From positions 815,742-879,741 of the forward strand of contig NZ_JBHTDN010000002.1 in NCBI RefSeq assembly GCF_042666505.1: DNA of 64,000 nucleotides, given 5' to 3'. Under the pieces are notes generated by a model. It was not told the DNA's origin. It did no database searches and saw only the letters and a program-made list of their open reading frames with translations. The number at the start of each line of letters is the position of its first letter. Position 1 is the stretch's first letter. The stretch is from Parapedobacter sp042666505 (GTDB taxonomy: Bacteria; Bacteroidota; Bacteroidia; Sphingobacteriales; Sphingobacteriaceae). Position numbers and translations under genes: made by a program. This document shows positions 45,145 to 54,600 of the stretch, in pieces.

Positions 45145-45801
45145 ATGAAGACACTATTAATAACCCTTATATTGGGGTGCACGCTGGCCCTCAACGGTTG
45201 CCAGTGCAACGACGGCCGGATACCGGATGACGATATGGAACACCAGCCAAATGCGTACAAGAGCCCCGAAGAGGCACTCAAACAAACGCAGGAGCGACTG
45301 CACCTGCTGCTCAATGAAAACCAGCGCAAGGTATTCGGACTGGCTTCGGATGAGGAGATCCAGCAGCTGACCACCAAGCTGGCGGTGCCGATCTCGTACC
45401 TACAGCTCGAGCGGCTGGGCGACACGGCACGCATCCAAACCGATGATGGGTACTGGTATGGCTTGGGCAACGGGGATGCCACGAAAATAGGCATCAGTGT
45501 GGAACGCGCCGGAGATGTCTGGATACAAAGCACCATTGGCATGAAGAAATTCGTACAGGCAACCAGCCGACACACGGGAGTGACCCGTTTGGTGGAGGTA
45601 CCCGGATTGGAATTGAGCTTTGTTGAGCTAACCGAAAACGGGCGCATCAGCTATGCCCCCATTGCCGATTACGCAGATGCGAAGCTCAGCGCAGACAGGC
45701 GTTATGCTTGGCCGGAATTGCTTCGAATACTGGAGGGCTACCGCGTACAATTGGAACGGAAATTTGGCGATGACTTCACGAAAGGTAACCTCGAGCGTTG
45801 A
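45145..45801 (+). CDS. Hypothetical lipoprotein co-encoded with the papain-like protease
   Basis: A 218-aa protein with a lipoprotein signal (ILGCTLALNGC). A helical segment (about residues 40-75; EEALKQTQERLHLLLNENQRKVF) is followed by a beta-rich region. I do not recognise the family. Being encoded just after the protease, it could be a substrate, inhibitor or anchor. Confidence 0.75.
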   Translation: MKTLLITLILGCTLALNGCQCNDGRIPDDDMEHQPNAYKSPEEALKQTQERLHLLLNENQRKVFGLASDEEIQQLTTKLAVPISYLQLERLGDTARIQTDDGYWYGLGNGDATKIGISVERAGDVWIQSTIGMKKFVQATSRHTGVTRLVEVPGLELSFVELTENGRISYAPIADYADAKLSADRRYAWPELLRILEGYRVQLERKFGDDFTKGNLER

Positions 45802-45814
45802 TAGATTAAGAAAA

Positions 45815-45838
45815 GGCCGCCTGCAGCGGCCATGTTTT
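45815..45838 (+). terminator. Rho-independent terminator after the lipoprotein gene
   Basis: A perfect stem GGCCGC-CTGCA-GCGGCC (45815-45831) followed by ATGTTTT, 14 nt after the stop codon of the lipoprotein gene. Confidence 0.65.
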
Positions 45839-45913
45839 AGCCCGTTACTCCACGACTGGGACCCGCGGCGCTTCGCTGGCGTCTCCTAAGTTGTGTCTGT
45901 AACGGGCTAAAAC
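45834..45913. repeat. 15-bp inverted repeat enclosing interspersed repeat copy 3
   Basis: Perfect arms GTTTTAGCCCGTTAC (45834-45848) and GTAACGGGCTAAAAC (45899-45913) enclose 50 nt. The enclosed GCTTCGCTGGCGTCTCCTAAG and GTGTCTGTAAC (45868-45903) match the interspersed repeats at 11810 and 34670. The whole could fold into one long hairpin. Confidence 0.65.
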
Positions 45914-45929
45914 TGTTTAACTCCCTACT

Positions 45930-46096
45930 TTCTCCTGCCTTTCTCCTGACATCTACTATGCGGGGATTAAGGTTCATTTAACCCGTATCCATTAAATTGA
46001 TAGTCACCGGATGGATACCGCATAGCTACCGCTTGGGTTACGGCAGGAGAATGGCAGGAGAAACCCAGAAGAAAGGCAGGAGAAACGTCGAAGAAA
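45930..46096. repeat. Two opposed clusters of 11-bp units (GGCAGGAGAAA type)
   Basis: On the plus strand, five consecutive 11-bp units run from 46042 to 46096: three are GGCAGGAGAAA/T, and the other two are CCCAGAAGAAA and CGTCGAAGAAA. On the opposite strand two units in register lie at 45930-45950 (TTCTCCTGCC and TTCTCCTGAC, 11 bp apart). The period is exactly 11 bp in both. Confidence 0.7.
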
Positions 46097-46121
46097 GGCA
46101 CTATGCACTGAATAACAGGAA

Positions 46122-47045
46122 TTATTTCCGAATCTTTTTCGTCGAATTCGCATTCCACCAGGTTTCGAAATGCTTCACGGTCCCCTTCACCAGTGTTTCT
46201 TCGAAAAAACCCATATTCTCATTCCCAAAGCCTATTATCCAACGATAAACGGCTATTTTCTTTCCGGTAGCCTCATCCTGCTTAGTCGATTTGTCCTTGC
46301 GCAGTTTTCCGACCACGGCAATGTTGATTAAGTATTTGCGCTTCAACTTGTAGAAGCGCCTGGGATCTAGCATTTTTTCCAATTCCGTGATGCTTTTATT
46401 GGTGAAGTAGGTTTCCCCATTGATGGTTCGTATCAGTCGATGGCCATTGGCCGCCTGTATACAACCGATATCCAATTCGGAAACCCGCAGTTTCAGTCGT
46501 TCTTTGTGGCCTTCCGTCACCTCGATAAACACGGGTTCCCGCCTCGTCTCGGGCTGATGTTTATGCAGATACCATACCGCATATCCGGCATTCATTACCG
46601 CAAGCAGTGATAGCACAATCCACACCTCGAACCGTAGATAGCCCGACTTATGGATGTCGACCCCAAAGCACGCTAATAGTGCCAAAGCGAGCAATATGCT
46701 CAACACCCAGCCACCCGCCAGTGGCATGGCTAACTGGCCGAGCAGGCGGTTCTTGAAATCGACATGCCAACTGGAATGCGCATCGAGCCATCGGTTGGCC
46801 CAATGTGCGTATCCCGACACGATGACAACAATGAGATAGCTACCCGAAAAAGAGACCAACAGCTGCGCCAAATGATCCCTGAACAGCGCCAAAATCCATT
46901 CCCAGCGCTTGCCTACCAGCACCATTAGCACGGCTATGGGCAATGCCAACCCTAAACGACTGGGCAACCCCAGGTATTTAATGTCTCCTTGACGCGTTAT
47001 TGTTTTGTAAAACCTGTCAATCCGATGGTAAATGTGTCTTCTCAT
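46122..47045 (-). CDS. Membrane-anchored LytTR transcriptional regulator
   Basis: A 307-aa protein with four transmembrane helices (about residues 27-45, 55-82, 102-125, 138-158) and a C-terminal LytTR DNA-binding domain (about 175-295; LDIGCIQAANGHRLIRTINGE, DPRRFYKLKRKYLINI). It lacks a receiver domain. A palindrome GTGAATATTCAC (47104-47115), 59 bp upstream of the start, may be an operator. Targets are unknown. Confidence 0.85.
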   Translation of the reverse strand: MRRHIYHRIDRFYKTITRQGDIKYLGLPSRLGLALPIAVLMVLVGKRWEWILALFRDHLAQLLVSFSGSYLIVVIVSGYAHWANRWLDAHSSWHVDFKNRLLGQLAMPLAGGWVLSILLALALLACFGVDIHKSGYLRFEVWIVLSLLAVMNAGYAVWYLHKHQPETRREPVFIEVTEGHKERLKLRVSELDIGCIQAANGHRLIRTINGETYFTNKSITELEKMLDPRRFYKLKRKYLINIAVVGKLRKDKSTKQDEATGKKIAVYRWIIGFGNENMGFFEETLVKGTVKHFETWWNANSTKKIRK

Positions 47046-47290
47046 GTGTTTATATTTTGGTTATACGAACAGGCATGGGTTCGAGTGTGACACCACGAAT
47101 ATAGTGAATATTCACCAACACCGCTAAACCACCCGGCTGGATGTGTCGGATTCATTTCCGTTTCACTGATTGATTTTTCCGTTTGGCAAAAACTGATTCG
47201 CTTGGAACAAAGGTATTTTATAGTTTTACCTACGTGATCAGAAAAATCACTACAATTATTTAATAATCAATAACTTAAAATTCAAAAATC

Positions 47291-47698
47291 ATGGAAAAAC
47301 CCTTGTTAAATTCATTAGGAGCACAGCAAGTGCTAGCGTCTTTATACGACCTTCCCGAAAACCAGTTACAGCAGGAAAGTCGGCAAGCGCAAAAAAACCT
47401 GGTAGCCTGGCTCGAAAAGCACTTCGACCTGAAGATGCACCAACTCGCTTATCTTGAAAATGTCCCGGAAGGCTACTTCATTTTCTTATCCGAGAAAATT
47501 TCGCACTTTCTGTCGCTCAGGCTGCCCATACAGCTGGTAACGCCGTATGCGGCCGATAAAAAGTTGCCGCCCATCGACCATCCGGGCAAGCTGTTGATTA
47601 CCGATGAGTCCAGCACGGCTACTTACGCGCCGCACACCGGCTATGCGATTACGGAGTCTCTGCGGATTATTTTTGCTATCCCTCCTGGTGAGGATTAA
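47291..47698 (+). CDS. Hypothetical protein upstream of a Crp-like gene
   Basis: A 135-aa soluble protein with a helical N-terminal half and a mixed C-terminal half. No family is recognised. The stop codon overlaps the start of the Crp-like gene (TAATG), indicating translational coupling, so its function is probably linked to that regulator. Confidence 0.65.
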   Translation: MEKPLLNSLGAQQVLASLYDLPENQLQQESRQAQKNLVAWLEKHFDLKMHQLAYLENVPEGYFIFLSEKISHFLSLRLPIQLVTPYAADKKLPPIDHPGKLLITDESSTATYAPHTGYAITESLRIIFAIPPGED

Positions 47699-48354
47699 TG
47701 TTCAAGCGCCTGGAGCTAGCTAGCTTCAGGCCTTATTTTCCAGCTATCATGAACCAACGATTAGATTTACTCCCATCGGCGTTGCTTAACTATTGGACCC
47801 GTTACTGTCCGGTAGACCCCTCACACCGCGAATGGCTGCACACCTATGCCCGGGTGATCGAAATAAAGCGGGGTGCGCGGCTGTTTGAGCCGGATGATGA
47901 CAGCCGACACCGGGACTACGTGTATTTTGTGTGCGATGGCCTGCTTGCCACGATGTGGTGGGACTTAGACGGCCACCGTCGCATCGACCGCTTGCTGCTG
48001 CCGGATGACAACGTACTTACCACCCGGAATCTATATACCGACAAACCCGTGGATTACTTCGTCGCGGCTTTACGGCGCAGCACGGTGATCCGCATTCCGG
48101 CGGATGCACTCCGGACCTACAAAGAATCCTGCCGCGAGGCAGACACTTTGGTGGATGTCATGGAACAGAAGAAACTGAAACAGTATCGAGCCAAGAATCG
48201 GCTAATGCTCATTAAAGACGAACGGGAGCGCTACGTTGAGTTTGTGAGGGATGAGTACATGAAACCGCTACGACTTGTTACTTCGCAACAGGAGCACGCA
48301 GATTATTTGAATATTTCGCGGGTAACGATTACGCGGGTAAATCGAGATATTTAG
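47698..48354 (+). CDS. Crp/Fnr-like cyclic-nucleotide-binding regulator
   Basis: A 218-aa protein with a cNMP-binding-type beta-roll (about residues 50-135; RVIEIKRGARLFEPDDDSRHRDYVYFVCDGLLA) and a C-terminal helical region ending EHADYLNISRVTITRVNRD, a short HTH. ATG 47698 overlaps the preceding stop; an alternative start is ATG 47749 (MNQRLDLLP). Confidence 0.75.
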   Translation: MFKRLELASFRPYFPAIMNQRLDLLPSALLNYWTRYCPVDPSHREWLHTYARVIEIKRGARLFEPDDDSRHRDYVYFVCDGLLATMWWDLDGHRRIDRLLLPDDNVLTTRNLYTDKPVDYFVAALRRSTVIRIPADALRTYKESCREADTLVDVMEQKKLKQYRAKNRLMLIKDERERYVEFVRDEYMKPLRLVTSQQEHADYLNISRVTITRVNRDI

Positions 48355-48364
48355 CTTGAATTTT

Positions 48365-48750
48365 CTACCAAATCACTTTCAACGGATATTTGGCCATGTT
48401 TGCATCGGTAGAAATGACTTCCATATCTCCGTCTATTGCGGTAGCAGTAATCAACCGATCGAATGGATCTCTGTGAATAAGTTTAAGGTTTTCGAGTTGG
48501 GATAAATTCGACAATTGAATTGGCAAGATGATGATGTTATTCATAACACATACATGATAGAGTTCGACAAGCGTGTATCCCAATATTAGTTTGCCTAACG
48601 ATTTCTTTATGGTGATTTCCCAAGACGAAGCTATACTAACATGGATGTCATTTGTATTGTCATAATAATCGATTTTGCTCGTTCGGAAAGTCGCGGGCTG
48701 TCATCGTGGAGCCAAAGTAGTGCATGCGTGTCCAATAAATACTGGCCCAT
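48365..48750 (-). pseudogene. Frameshifted PIN-domain (VapC-type) toxin
   Basis: From ATG 48750 the first frame reads MGQYLLDTHALLWLHDDSPR...SERAKSII, the typical start of a PIN toxin with its first Asp. A second frame continues with DNTNDIHVSIASSWEITIKKS and DPFDRLITATA to the stop at 48365. One base is missing in an ATTATTAT run near 48660. The toxin is therefore inactive or this is a sequencing error. It lies 2 nt after its antitoxin. Confidence 0.75.
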
Positions 48751-48752
48751 AC

Positions 48753-48962
48753 TTACATATAATCTTTGAAGTCTTCCAATGGATCATCAAAGTCCTCAGC
48801 CATTTTAAGCTTTCCTTTCAGAAGCCCCACTTTCCTAGGAGAAACTTTCTTAGCAACAGCTGATTGTCTTTTACTTAATATGAAATCAATAAAATCTTCT
48901 ACCTCCTGCTGATACGCTGGTGGTATTTTTTTTATTTTCTCAACAAGTTGAACCTGTCCCAT
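48753..48962 (-). CDS. DUF2281-type antitoxin (VapB-like)
   Basis: A 69-aa protein: VEKIKKIPPAYQQEVEDFIDFIL helix pair followed by a basic/acidic tail RKVGLLKGKLKMAEDFDDPLEDF. This is the DUF2281 layout of antitoxins encoded just before PIN toxins. ATG 48962 was chosen over upstream starts because the family begins there. It remains intact although the toxin frame is broken. Confidence 0.8.
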   Translation of the reverse strand: MGQVQLVEKIKKIPPAYQQEVEDFIDFILSKRQSAVAKKVSPRKVGLLKGKLKMAEDFDDPLEDFKDYM

Positions 48963-49060
48963 AGTCTTGACTGACAAACAATCAAAGATAGTAAAAATAT
49001 CCATAAAACTTGCTTCTCCAGAAGCAGGTGTACCCTCTCCGTTTGACCGTCCTTTGTGAT

Positions 49061-49762
49061 ATGAACAAGCATAGAAAACATATCGCAAAAAGGCATATCA
49101 CAAAAGGTTTGATTTTCATTGTCCGTTTAACTTTGGTAGTGCTGTGGGTTCCGGTAGCAGCGGATAAGCTGTGGGATCTGAAAGGATTCCACAGCGTCCT
49201 GCTGCGGCAGCCGATCCCCGACTGGTGGGCCGGTATCCTGTTCTGGTTGTTGCCGTTGCTGGAACTGCTGGCCGCAGTCCTGATTGCCTGGCGGAAAAAC
49301 CGGCGACGCAATCACCAAGGGATGTGGTTTTCGGGTGTGCTGATGCTCGGCTTCACCCTCTTCATACTTTTCGGCGTACTAGGCTGGTACGAAAAGCGCC
49401 CCTGCGGCTGCGGGTCGGTTATCAGCGGCTTAAGCTGGGAGAACCACCTGTGGTTCAATACCGTCTTTTTCCTTCTTTCTGTTCTCGGTATTTGGTTTAC
49501 ACGTGCCCACGCTGCCCGGCGTCGTCCGTACCGCAGGCCCATACGCCTTTTCTTCAGGCAACGCGCTGTCAGCATCCGCCGGTTTTGCCGCTTGCCGATG
49601 CTACACATGCGTTTCCCGCGCAAGTTTGCCGTATTCCGGCGCAGGGCCGTGGAGCACAGATCACAGATGCAGGAAGCCTGTAGCAGGCAGCCTCCATCGC
49701 AAACGGAACCCTGCATGCATATCGCAGGCAAAACGGGTATGCCTTTAAACTTTACATTATGA
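49061..49762 (+). CDS. MauE/DoxX-like membrane protein with basic tail
   Basis: A 233-aa protein. Four transmembrane helices and the motifs KLWDLKGFHSVLLRQPIPDWW and GWYEKRPCGCGSV match the MauE group found beside DUF6520, SusCD and TlpA genes in Bacteroidota; MauE proteins are linked to disulfide formation or electron transfer. The last 80-90 residues are Arg-rich, with a few Cys and His residues, and do not belong to the membrane domain. The stop overlaps the next start (ATGA). Start at ATG 49061. Confidence 0.75.
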   Translation: MNKHRKHIAKRHITKGLIFIVRLTLVVLWVPVAADKLWDLKGFHSVLLRQPIPDWWAGILFWLLPLLELLAAVLIAWRKNRRRNHQGMWFSGVLMLGFTLFILFGVLGWYEKRPCGCGSVISGLSWENHLWFNTVFFLLSVLGIWFTRAHAARRRPYRRPIRLFFRQRAVSIRRFCRLPMLHMRFPRKFAVFRRRAVEHRSQMQEACSRQPPSQTEPCMHIAGKTGMPLNFTL

Positions 49763-50157
49763 CAGTTATACAAAAAACGGTGAAGGTGGTCAAGGACCAA
49801 TTCTTCACCCTGGCGTTAGCCGCCACATTTATCGGATTTTCGGCGTTTAAGTTTGCCGAACGGTTTGATGCTCCGGAGGACGGATGGTATGAGGTAACCC
49901 ATATCAACCCCTCGTTGCCAGACCCGGATATTCCCTCCAATCAGCAAATTGGAAACCTGATATCCGCGCCTCCGTCGTCTGATACGACGGCCTGTGCACA
50001 AAACGATAACGACGGATACATGTGCGCAGTCGAATTATCGTTTGATACGAGCGATCCCAATAACCAGCCGGAAAAGCCGGCTACGGTTCAGGAAGCGCAG
50101 TCTGATGCGTTGGTCACCCTTGACGGTGAAGCTCGGCAGCCCGAAGAAGAAAACTAG
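49759..50157 (+). CDS. DUF6520 family small exported protein
   Basis: A 132-aa protein with one N-terminal hydrophobic helix (FFTLALAATFIGFSAFKFA) and the DUF6520-type segment CAQNDNDGYMCAVELSF with two cysteines. The Pro/Gln/Glu-rich C-terminus is probably disordered. The ATGA overlap with the MauE-type gene shows coupling. Function unknown. Confidence 0.7.
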   Translation: MTVIQKTVKVVKDQFFTLALAATFIGFSAFKFAERFDAPEDGWYEVTHINPSLPDPDIPSNQQIGNLISAPPSSDTTACAQNDNDGYMCAVELSFDTSDPNNQPEKPATVQEAQSDALVTLDGEARQPEEEN

Positions 50158-50177
50158 TCTTTCAATTTGGGCAATAC

Positions 50178-50209
50178 AAGGGAGGGGTACGCACGTTCCC
50201 CTCCCTTTT
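50178..50209. terminator. Bidirectional terminator
   Basis: A perfect 10-bp stem AAGGGAGGGG (50178-50187) and CCCCTCCCTT (50198-50207) with a 10-nt loop, T-rich on the plus-strand side. It sits between the convergent DUF6520 and susD genes and can serve both. Confidence 0.8.
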
Positions 50210-50212
50210 CCT

Positions 50213-51589
50213 TTACCGTTCGTTCTGCGGTAGGTCACCGATGTCCACTTCTTTATCCGGAATCGGCCAGACCCAGCGCGGGGATCCAGGTTCCAGCGTA
50301 TGAGTCGCTCCATTTACCACCCGCGTTAGGGTGGTTGCATGTTCCGGATCTTTGTTTAACCTTCGGAGGTCCTCCCAACGGACGCCGCGCAGTACCAGTT
50401 CTTTCCTTCTTTCGCGAAGAATCACCTTCAGCAACTCATTCGAGTCGGTAAGGGCAACCGGTTGATACAACGACGGCTCATAGCGCTTGGACAGCAAGGC
50501 ATTTAAATAGCGGAGAGCATCCGTCGTATTCCCGTTCCGTACACCGCACTCTGAAGCAATCAGATACACCTCATCCGTAGCCATTCCCGTAAAAAACGTA
50601 ACACTTCCCCCGTAAGACGCTTTGAAAACCATCCTTCCCCCACCGGCGTCCCTGAAATACCCGGGCGCCCGGAGATCACCCACGTCATACATCGATAGCA
50701 ACGTCGTATCGGCGTGGAATCTGCTGGTATTGGTGATGGTGATGTTATCCATCACGCTATAAAACAGCATTTCCGGATTGGTTGCCCCGTAATCCAACAA
50801 GAACAACTGATTATTCGTCAGATCCAGCCCGTTGAAATCGACCAACTCGTCGGTTAGCTCCAGGCAACGGTTTGCGGTTTGACCCGCCCGTTCATAATCA
50901 CCCATCATCAGGAATACCCTTGCCAGCAAGGCAAGAACGGCGGGTTTCGAGGGCCTCATTTTATTTGCCGGTTCCACCGGAAGCAGGTCCGACGCTTCGT
51001 GAAGATCGCTGATGATCTGCCGGTAAACACTTTCCAACGAGCCACGCCCAATTTTCAACGTTACATCCGATTCCAGCCTGAGCGGAATTCCTTTTTCCGT
51101 TGAGGCGGTCTGCGAATCATACGGTCTACAAAAAAGCTGCGCAAGCTGGTAATGGTTCCAGGCGCGGAAAAACAGGGCACTGCCCCGTATGTTATTCCAC
51201 GCAGCCCGCTCGGCCGTTGACGGCACGATGCCAGCCGCACCTTCCAGTACCATGTTGGCAATCAATATCCGGAAATACGCGCTGTTCCAGTCGTCTACGT
51301 CCTGATGCTCATACACGTCCGCATTCCAGGTATAACCGTTCTTCTGATACGGATCCCGCAACGATTCCCACTGGTTGTCCGCTACATAATATTCATCCGC
51401 CCCGATCACGCTTAGTTCATGCGACGAACTGCGATTCATGTCCTGCGATCGATCCAGAATCGCCTGAAAATCCGCGACGGAATTAGGTACCACCTGGCCG
51501 CGGCTCCGTTTTATTTCCAGAAACTCCCTGCCACAGGCACTCAGAAGCACCAGGGCGGAAAACACGAATAATTTGGCTGATAGTTTCAT
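50213..51589 (-). CDS. SusD/RagB family surface lipoprotein (fourth pair)
   Basis: A 458-aa lipoprotein (LVLLSAC lipobox) of the shorter SusD subtype: NNIRGSALFFRAWNHYQLAQLFCRPYD, KPAVLALLARVFLMMGDYERA, RERRKELVLRGVRWEDLRRLNK. It follows its susC partner by 24 nt and ends at the bidirectional terminator. Confidence 0.9.
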   Translation of the reverse strand: MKLSAKLFVFSALVLLSACGREFLEIKRSRGQVVPNSVADFQAILDRSQDMNRSSSHELSVIGADEYYVADNQWESLRDPYQKNGYTWNADVYEHQDVDDWNSAYFRILIANMVLEGAAGIVPSTAERAAWNNIRGSALFFRAWNHYQLAQLFCRPYDSQTASTEKGIPLRLESDVTLKIGRGSLESVYRQIISDLHEASDLLPVEPANKMRPSKPAVLALLARVFLMMGDYERAGQTANRCLELTDELVDFNGLDLTNNQLFLLDYGATNPEMLFYSVMDNITITNTSRFHADTTLLSMYDVGDLRAPGYFRDAGGGRMVFKASYGGSVTFFTGMATDEVYLIASECGVRNGNTTDALRYLNALLSKRYEPSLYQPVALTDSNELLKVILRERRKELVLRGVRWEDLRRLNKDPEHATTLTRVVNGATHTLEPGSPRWVWPIPDKEVDIGDLPQNER

Positions 51590-51613
51590 TAGCTGATAGT
51601 TAAGCATGATTGA

Positions 51614-54600
51614 TTAAAATTCCATTTGTATACCGAAGGAGAACGTTTTGGGCGCCGGGAATTCTGCATTTACGTAATCCGGATCCAGGCCGTTTTTGTC
51701 TGCTTTCCAAAGAATCCCCAGATTGCGAGCATAGCCGAAACACCGGATGCTTCGGATTGGCGATTTCGACACGGCGTGCACCGGTATCCGGTAGCTCATC
51801 CCAATATCCTGCAGCCGTATGTGGTTGCCTTTGGAAATCAGCGCTTCGGAATAGGTATAAAGCGTTGACAGGTAATTATCCGATTTGTCAGCCGCGACGG
51901 GTACATCGGTGTGCCGCTCGTCGCCTGGCTTTTGCCACCGCCTGAAATAATCCATGTGGTACATCGTGCTCATTCCGAAATACTCTGCGGCCGGCGCTAT
52001 CGATTGCCTTCTGAACACGTATCCCGATTTCCAAAGGATGTTGGCACTCAGTTCCAATCCCTTCCACCGGAACGTGTTCCTCACCGCCCCATACTGCCCG
52101 GGCACGGTTACGCCAACAGCCGGCAAATCTTCCGGTGTAAACGAATTGTAGTACGCCCGGTAATCGAATCCCATCTCTCCATCTACCGGCACCAGGGGAA
52201 TTCCCCTTTCGTGATCCAGCCCATACCAGGGCAAGGCATACACCGCATCGCGGGAAACACCCACCACCGGCGGCGGCGCCCCCTGAAGAAAGGTGATGAT
52301 ATCCGTTACCTCTTCCGTATTGAAATGCGTAATCCGATTCATCACGTTGCTGAAAAACGCTGTGGTTTCCCAGGTGAATGCGCCCACGAAATTCCGGCTG
52401 GTTACCTGCACATCCCATCCCTGCGTCCGAAGGTTGGCGTAGTTGATGTTGTTGGACAAGCCAGATGACGGATTGATACCCGTGGATGGCGCCATGTAAT
52501 CCTCCCCAATCAGATCGCTCGCATATTTGTTGTAATACTCCACGCTGCCCTGTATCCGGCGGTTGAACAACCCAAAATCCACCGCCGCATTTACCGTATT
52601 GACCTGCTCCCACCGCAGCGACGGATTACCCACGTTGCGCACCCGCGCTATGGGCAAACCGGTAATGGCATCGGAGCTATAGCTCACTGTTGGGAATACA
52701 CTCACCTGCTTATTCACATTCCCCGCACTGCCATACGTGGCCCGAAGCCGCAGGTATGGCAGCCAGTTGCCAATGTTGTAGAATGCCTCCTTGCTTGCCT
52801 CCCAGCTTCCGCCGATGGACCACAGCGGCACCCCTTTCTGGTTGGTCTTTACCCCGAAGAGATTGCTTCCATCCCAGCGCAGGCTGCCGGAGAGGGTATA
52901 GCGGTCGCGATACGTATACGACGCATTGCCGAAATACGAGAGGAACCGATCGGTTACATGGCCCATGGATACCGAAGGCGCACTGAGCCGTGCGCTGCCT
53001 GTAGGGTTCGTGGGATACGACTCCATGTAATTGAAATTGGCCGTGCCGGTAAGCAGGTCTCGGTCGTAGTTGTATATCCGGAATCCGGGGCTTGTCTGTC
53101 CGACGCTCTGACGGATTTCGCCGCCTGCCAATGCCGCCACGCGGTGCAAGCCACCGAATTCACGGTTATAATTCACTTGCATACGGCCCGAATGGATGTT
53201 AGTCAAGCCGTTAAGCCCTCCCTCCAGCACACCGCCATAAGGCACGATCTGCGTACCGTCTGCCTGCGTAAAGCGGTTCACCAAGTTACGCACGTAGTAC
53301 GTCTCCGGCCCATAGTAAGTCTCATCTCTGCCCATTGGCCGCACGTACTGATAGGTAGCCTGAACGCTAAAGCTGTTCAGAAAGCTGTATCGCACGTTGG
53401 CATTGAGGCGGTACTCCGTATCGCGGCTTCCGCGATCGGTGTGGGCTAAGTCGTCAAGCGGGCGGAAATGCCAGTCGAGCAAACCGAGGTCCGTCGCTTC
53501 ATCGTAATAAGCCAGCCGCCTTTCGTAGGGGATCGGTAACGCATTGCCCTGATCGTCGGCCAAACGGGTGTAGGTATTCACCGTTTGCCCCGAGCCAGGA
53601 GCAAGGTCTGACAGGCTGATCCCGTTATTTGCCGTTTGCCGTTGCGTGTACCAAACCCCGGTGGTTACCTCCAGCCCTTTCCGCGGCCGGAAGGTGTTTT
53701 GCAGGTTGATGTTCAGGCGTTCGGCACCGTTGCCCACGAGGATGCCGTTGTTCTTGTCATAGCCGGTGGCGAGGTAATAGCGGTAATTGTCGCTACCACC
53801 GCTGATGTTGAGTGCATATTGCTGGTGTCGCTCACCGTGGTACAGGTAACGAAGCGCCTCATCGCGGATATCCGTTTGCCGCAGCAGCGTTTCTTCACGC
53901 GCAAAGTCCGCTTCGCTGATCAATCCGTCGCGTTGTTTGATAAGCAACTCTGCATAGGCAGGAATAACGGTCTGCGGCTGCTCGGCATAATTGTCGCGAC
54001 CGAAGAGCTCTTTTTCGATTTCCATGACGGTTGCACTTGGCAGCCGGTTCGGATTGTAGTAGAGATCAGGCTTCGCCCCCATCGTGAAGTTGCTGTTGAA
54101 CGAAATCTGCGCCTTTTGGTTATACCGCCCCTGCTTGGTGGTGATCACGATGACGCCGTTGCCTGCACGCGCACCCCATATGCTGGCCGCTGCCGCATCG
54201 CGCAGTACCGTGATGCTTTCCACATCATTGGGGTTTATCGTGGAAATGTCACGCTCATATGGAAAATTGTCGACCACGATCAGCGGAGTCTCGTCTGACT
54301 CAATGGTGGCTACCCCTCGTATACGGATATCCGATGGCTTGGTACCGCCCGCGTTGACAAACTGTACGCCCGGCGCGATGCCTTCCAAACGCTGGAGAAC
54401 ATCCGGCCCGACGCTCCGGTTGAGCAGTTCGTTATCCACATGGGTGAAGGAACCCGTGGCCCGTTCCCTGGGCACTTCGTAGTACCCGGTGTTGATAACC
54501 ACCTCTTCCAGTGTGGATGCATCGGGGGCGAGCCTGATATTCATCTCACCGGTGGATTGCCCCGCGATGCATACCGTGTCTTTGGACAAGTAGCCCACGT

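Larger units (their letters stand above)
45802..46121. other. Convergent intergenic region with terminator, nested repeat and 11-bp arrays
   Basis: The 320 nt between the lipoprotein gene (+) and the LytTR gene (-) contain no gene. They hold a GC-rich terminator, a 15-bp inverted repeat enclosing an interspersed repeat, and two oppositely oriented clusters of 11-bp units, each described separately. Confidence 0.8.

Noticed and set aside
52690..54482. Plus-strand frames opposite the fourth susC gene (for example 52958-53449, 53636-54298)
   Set aside because: Antisense shadows of a 1068-aa SusC with all family domains.
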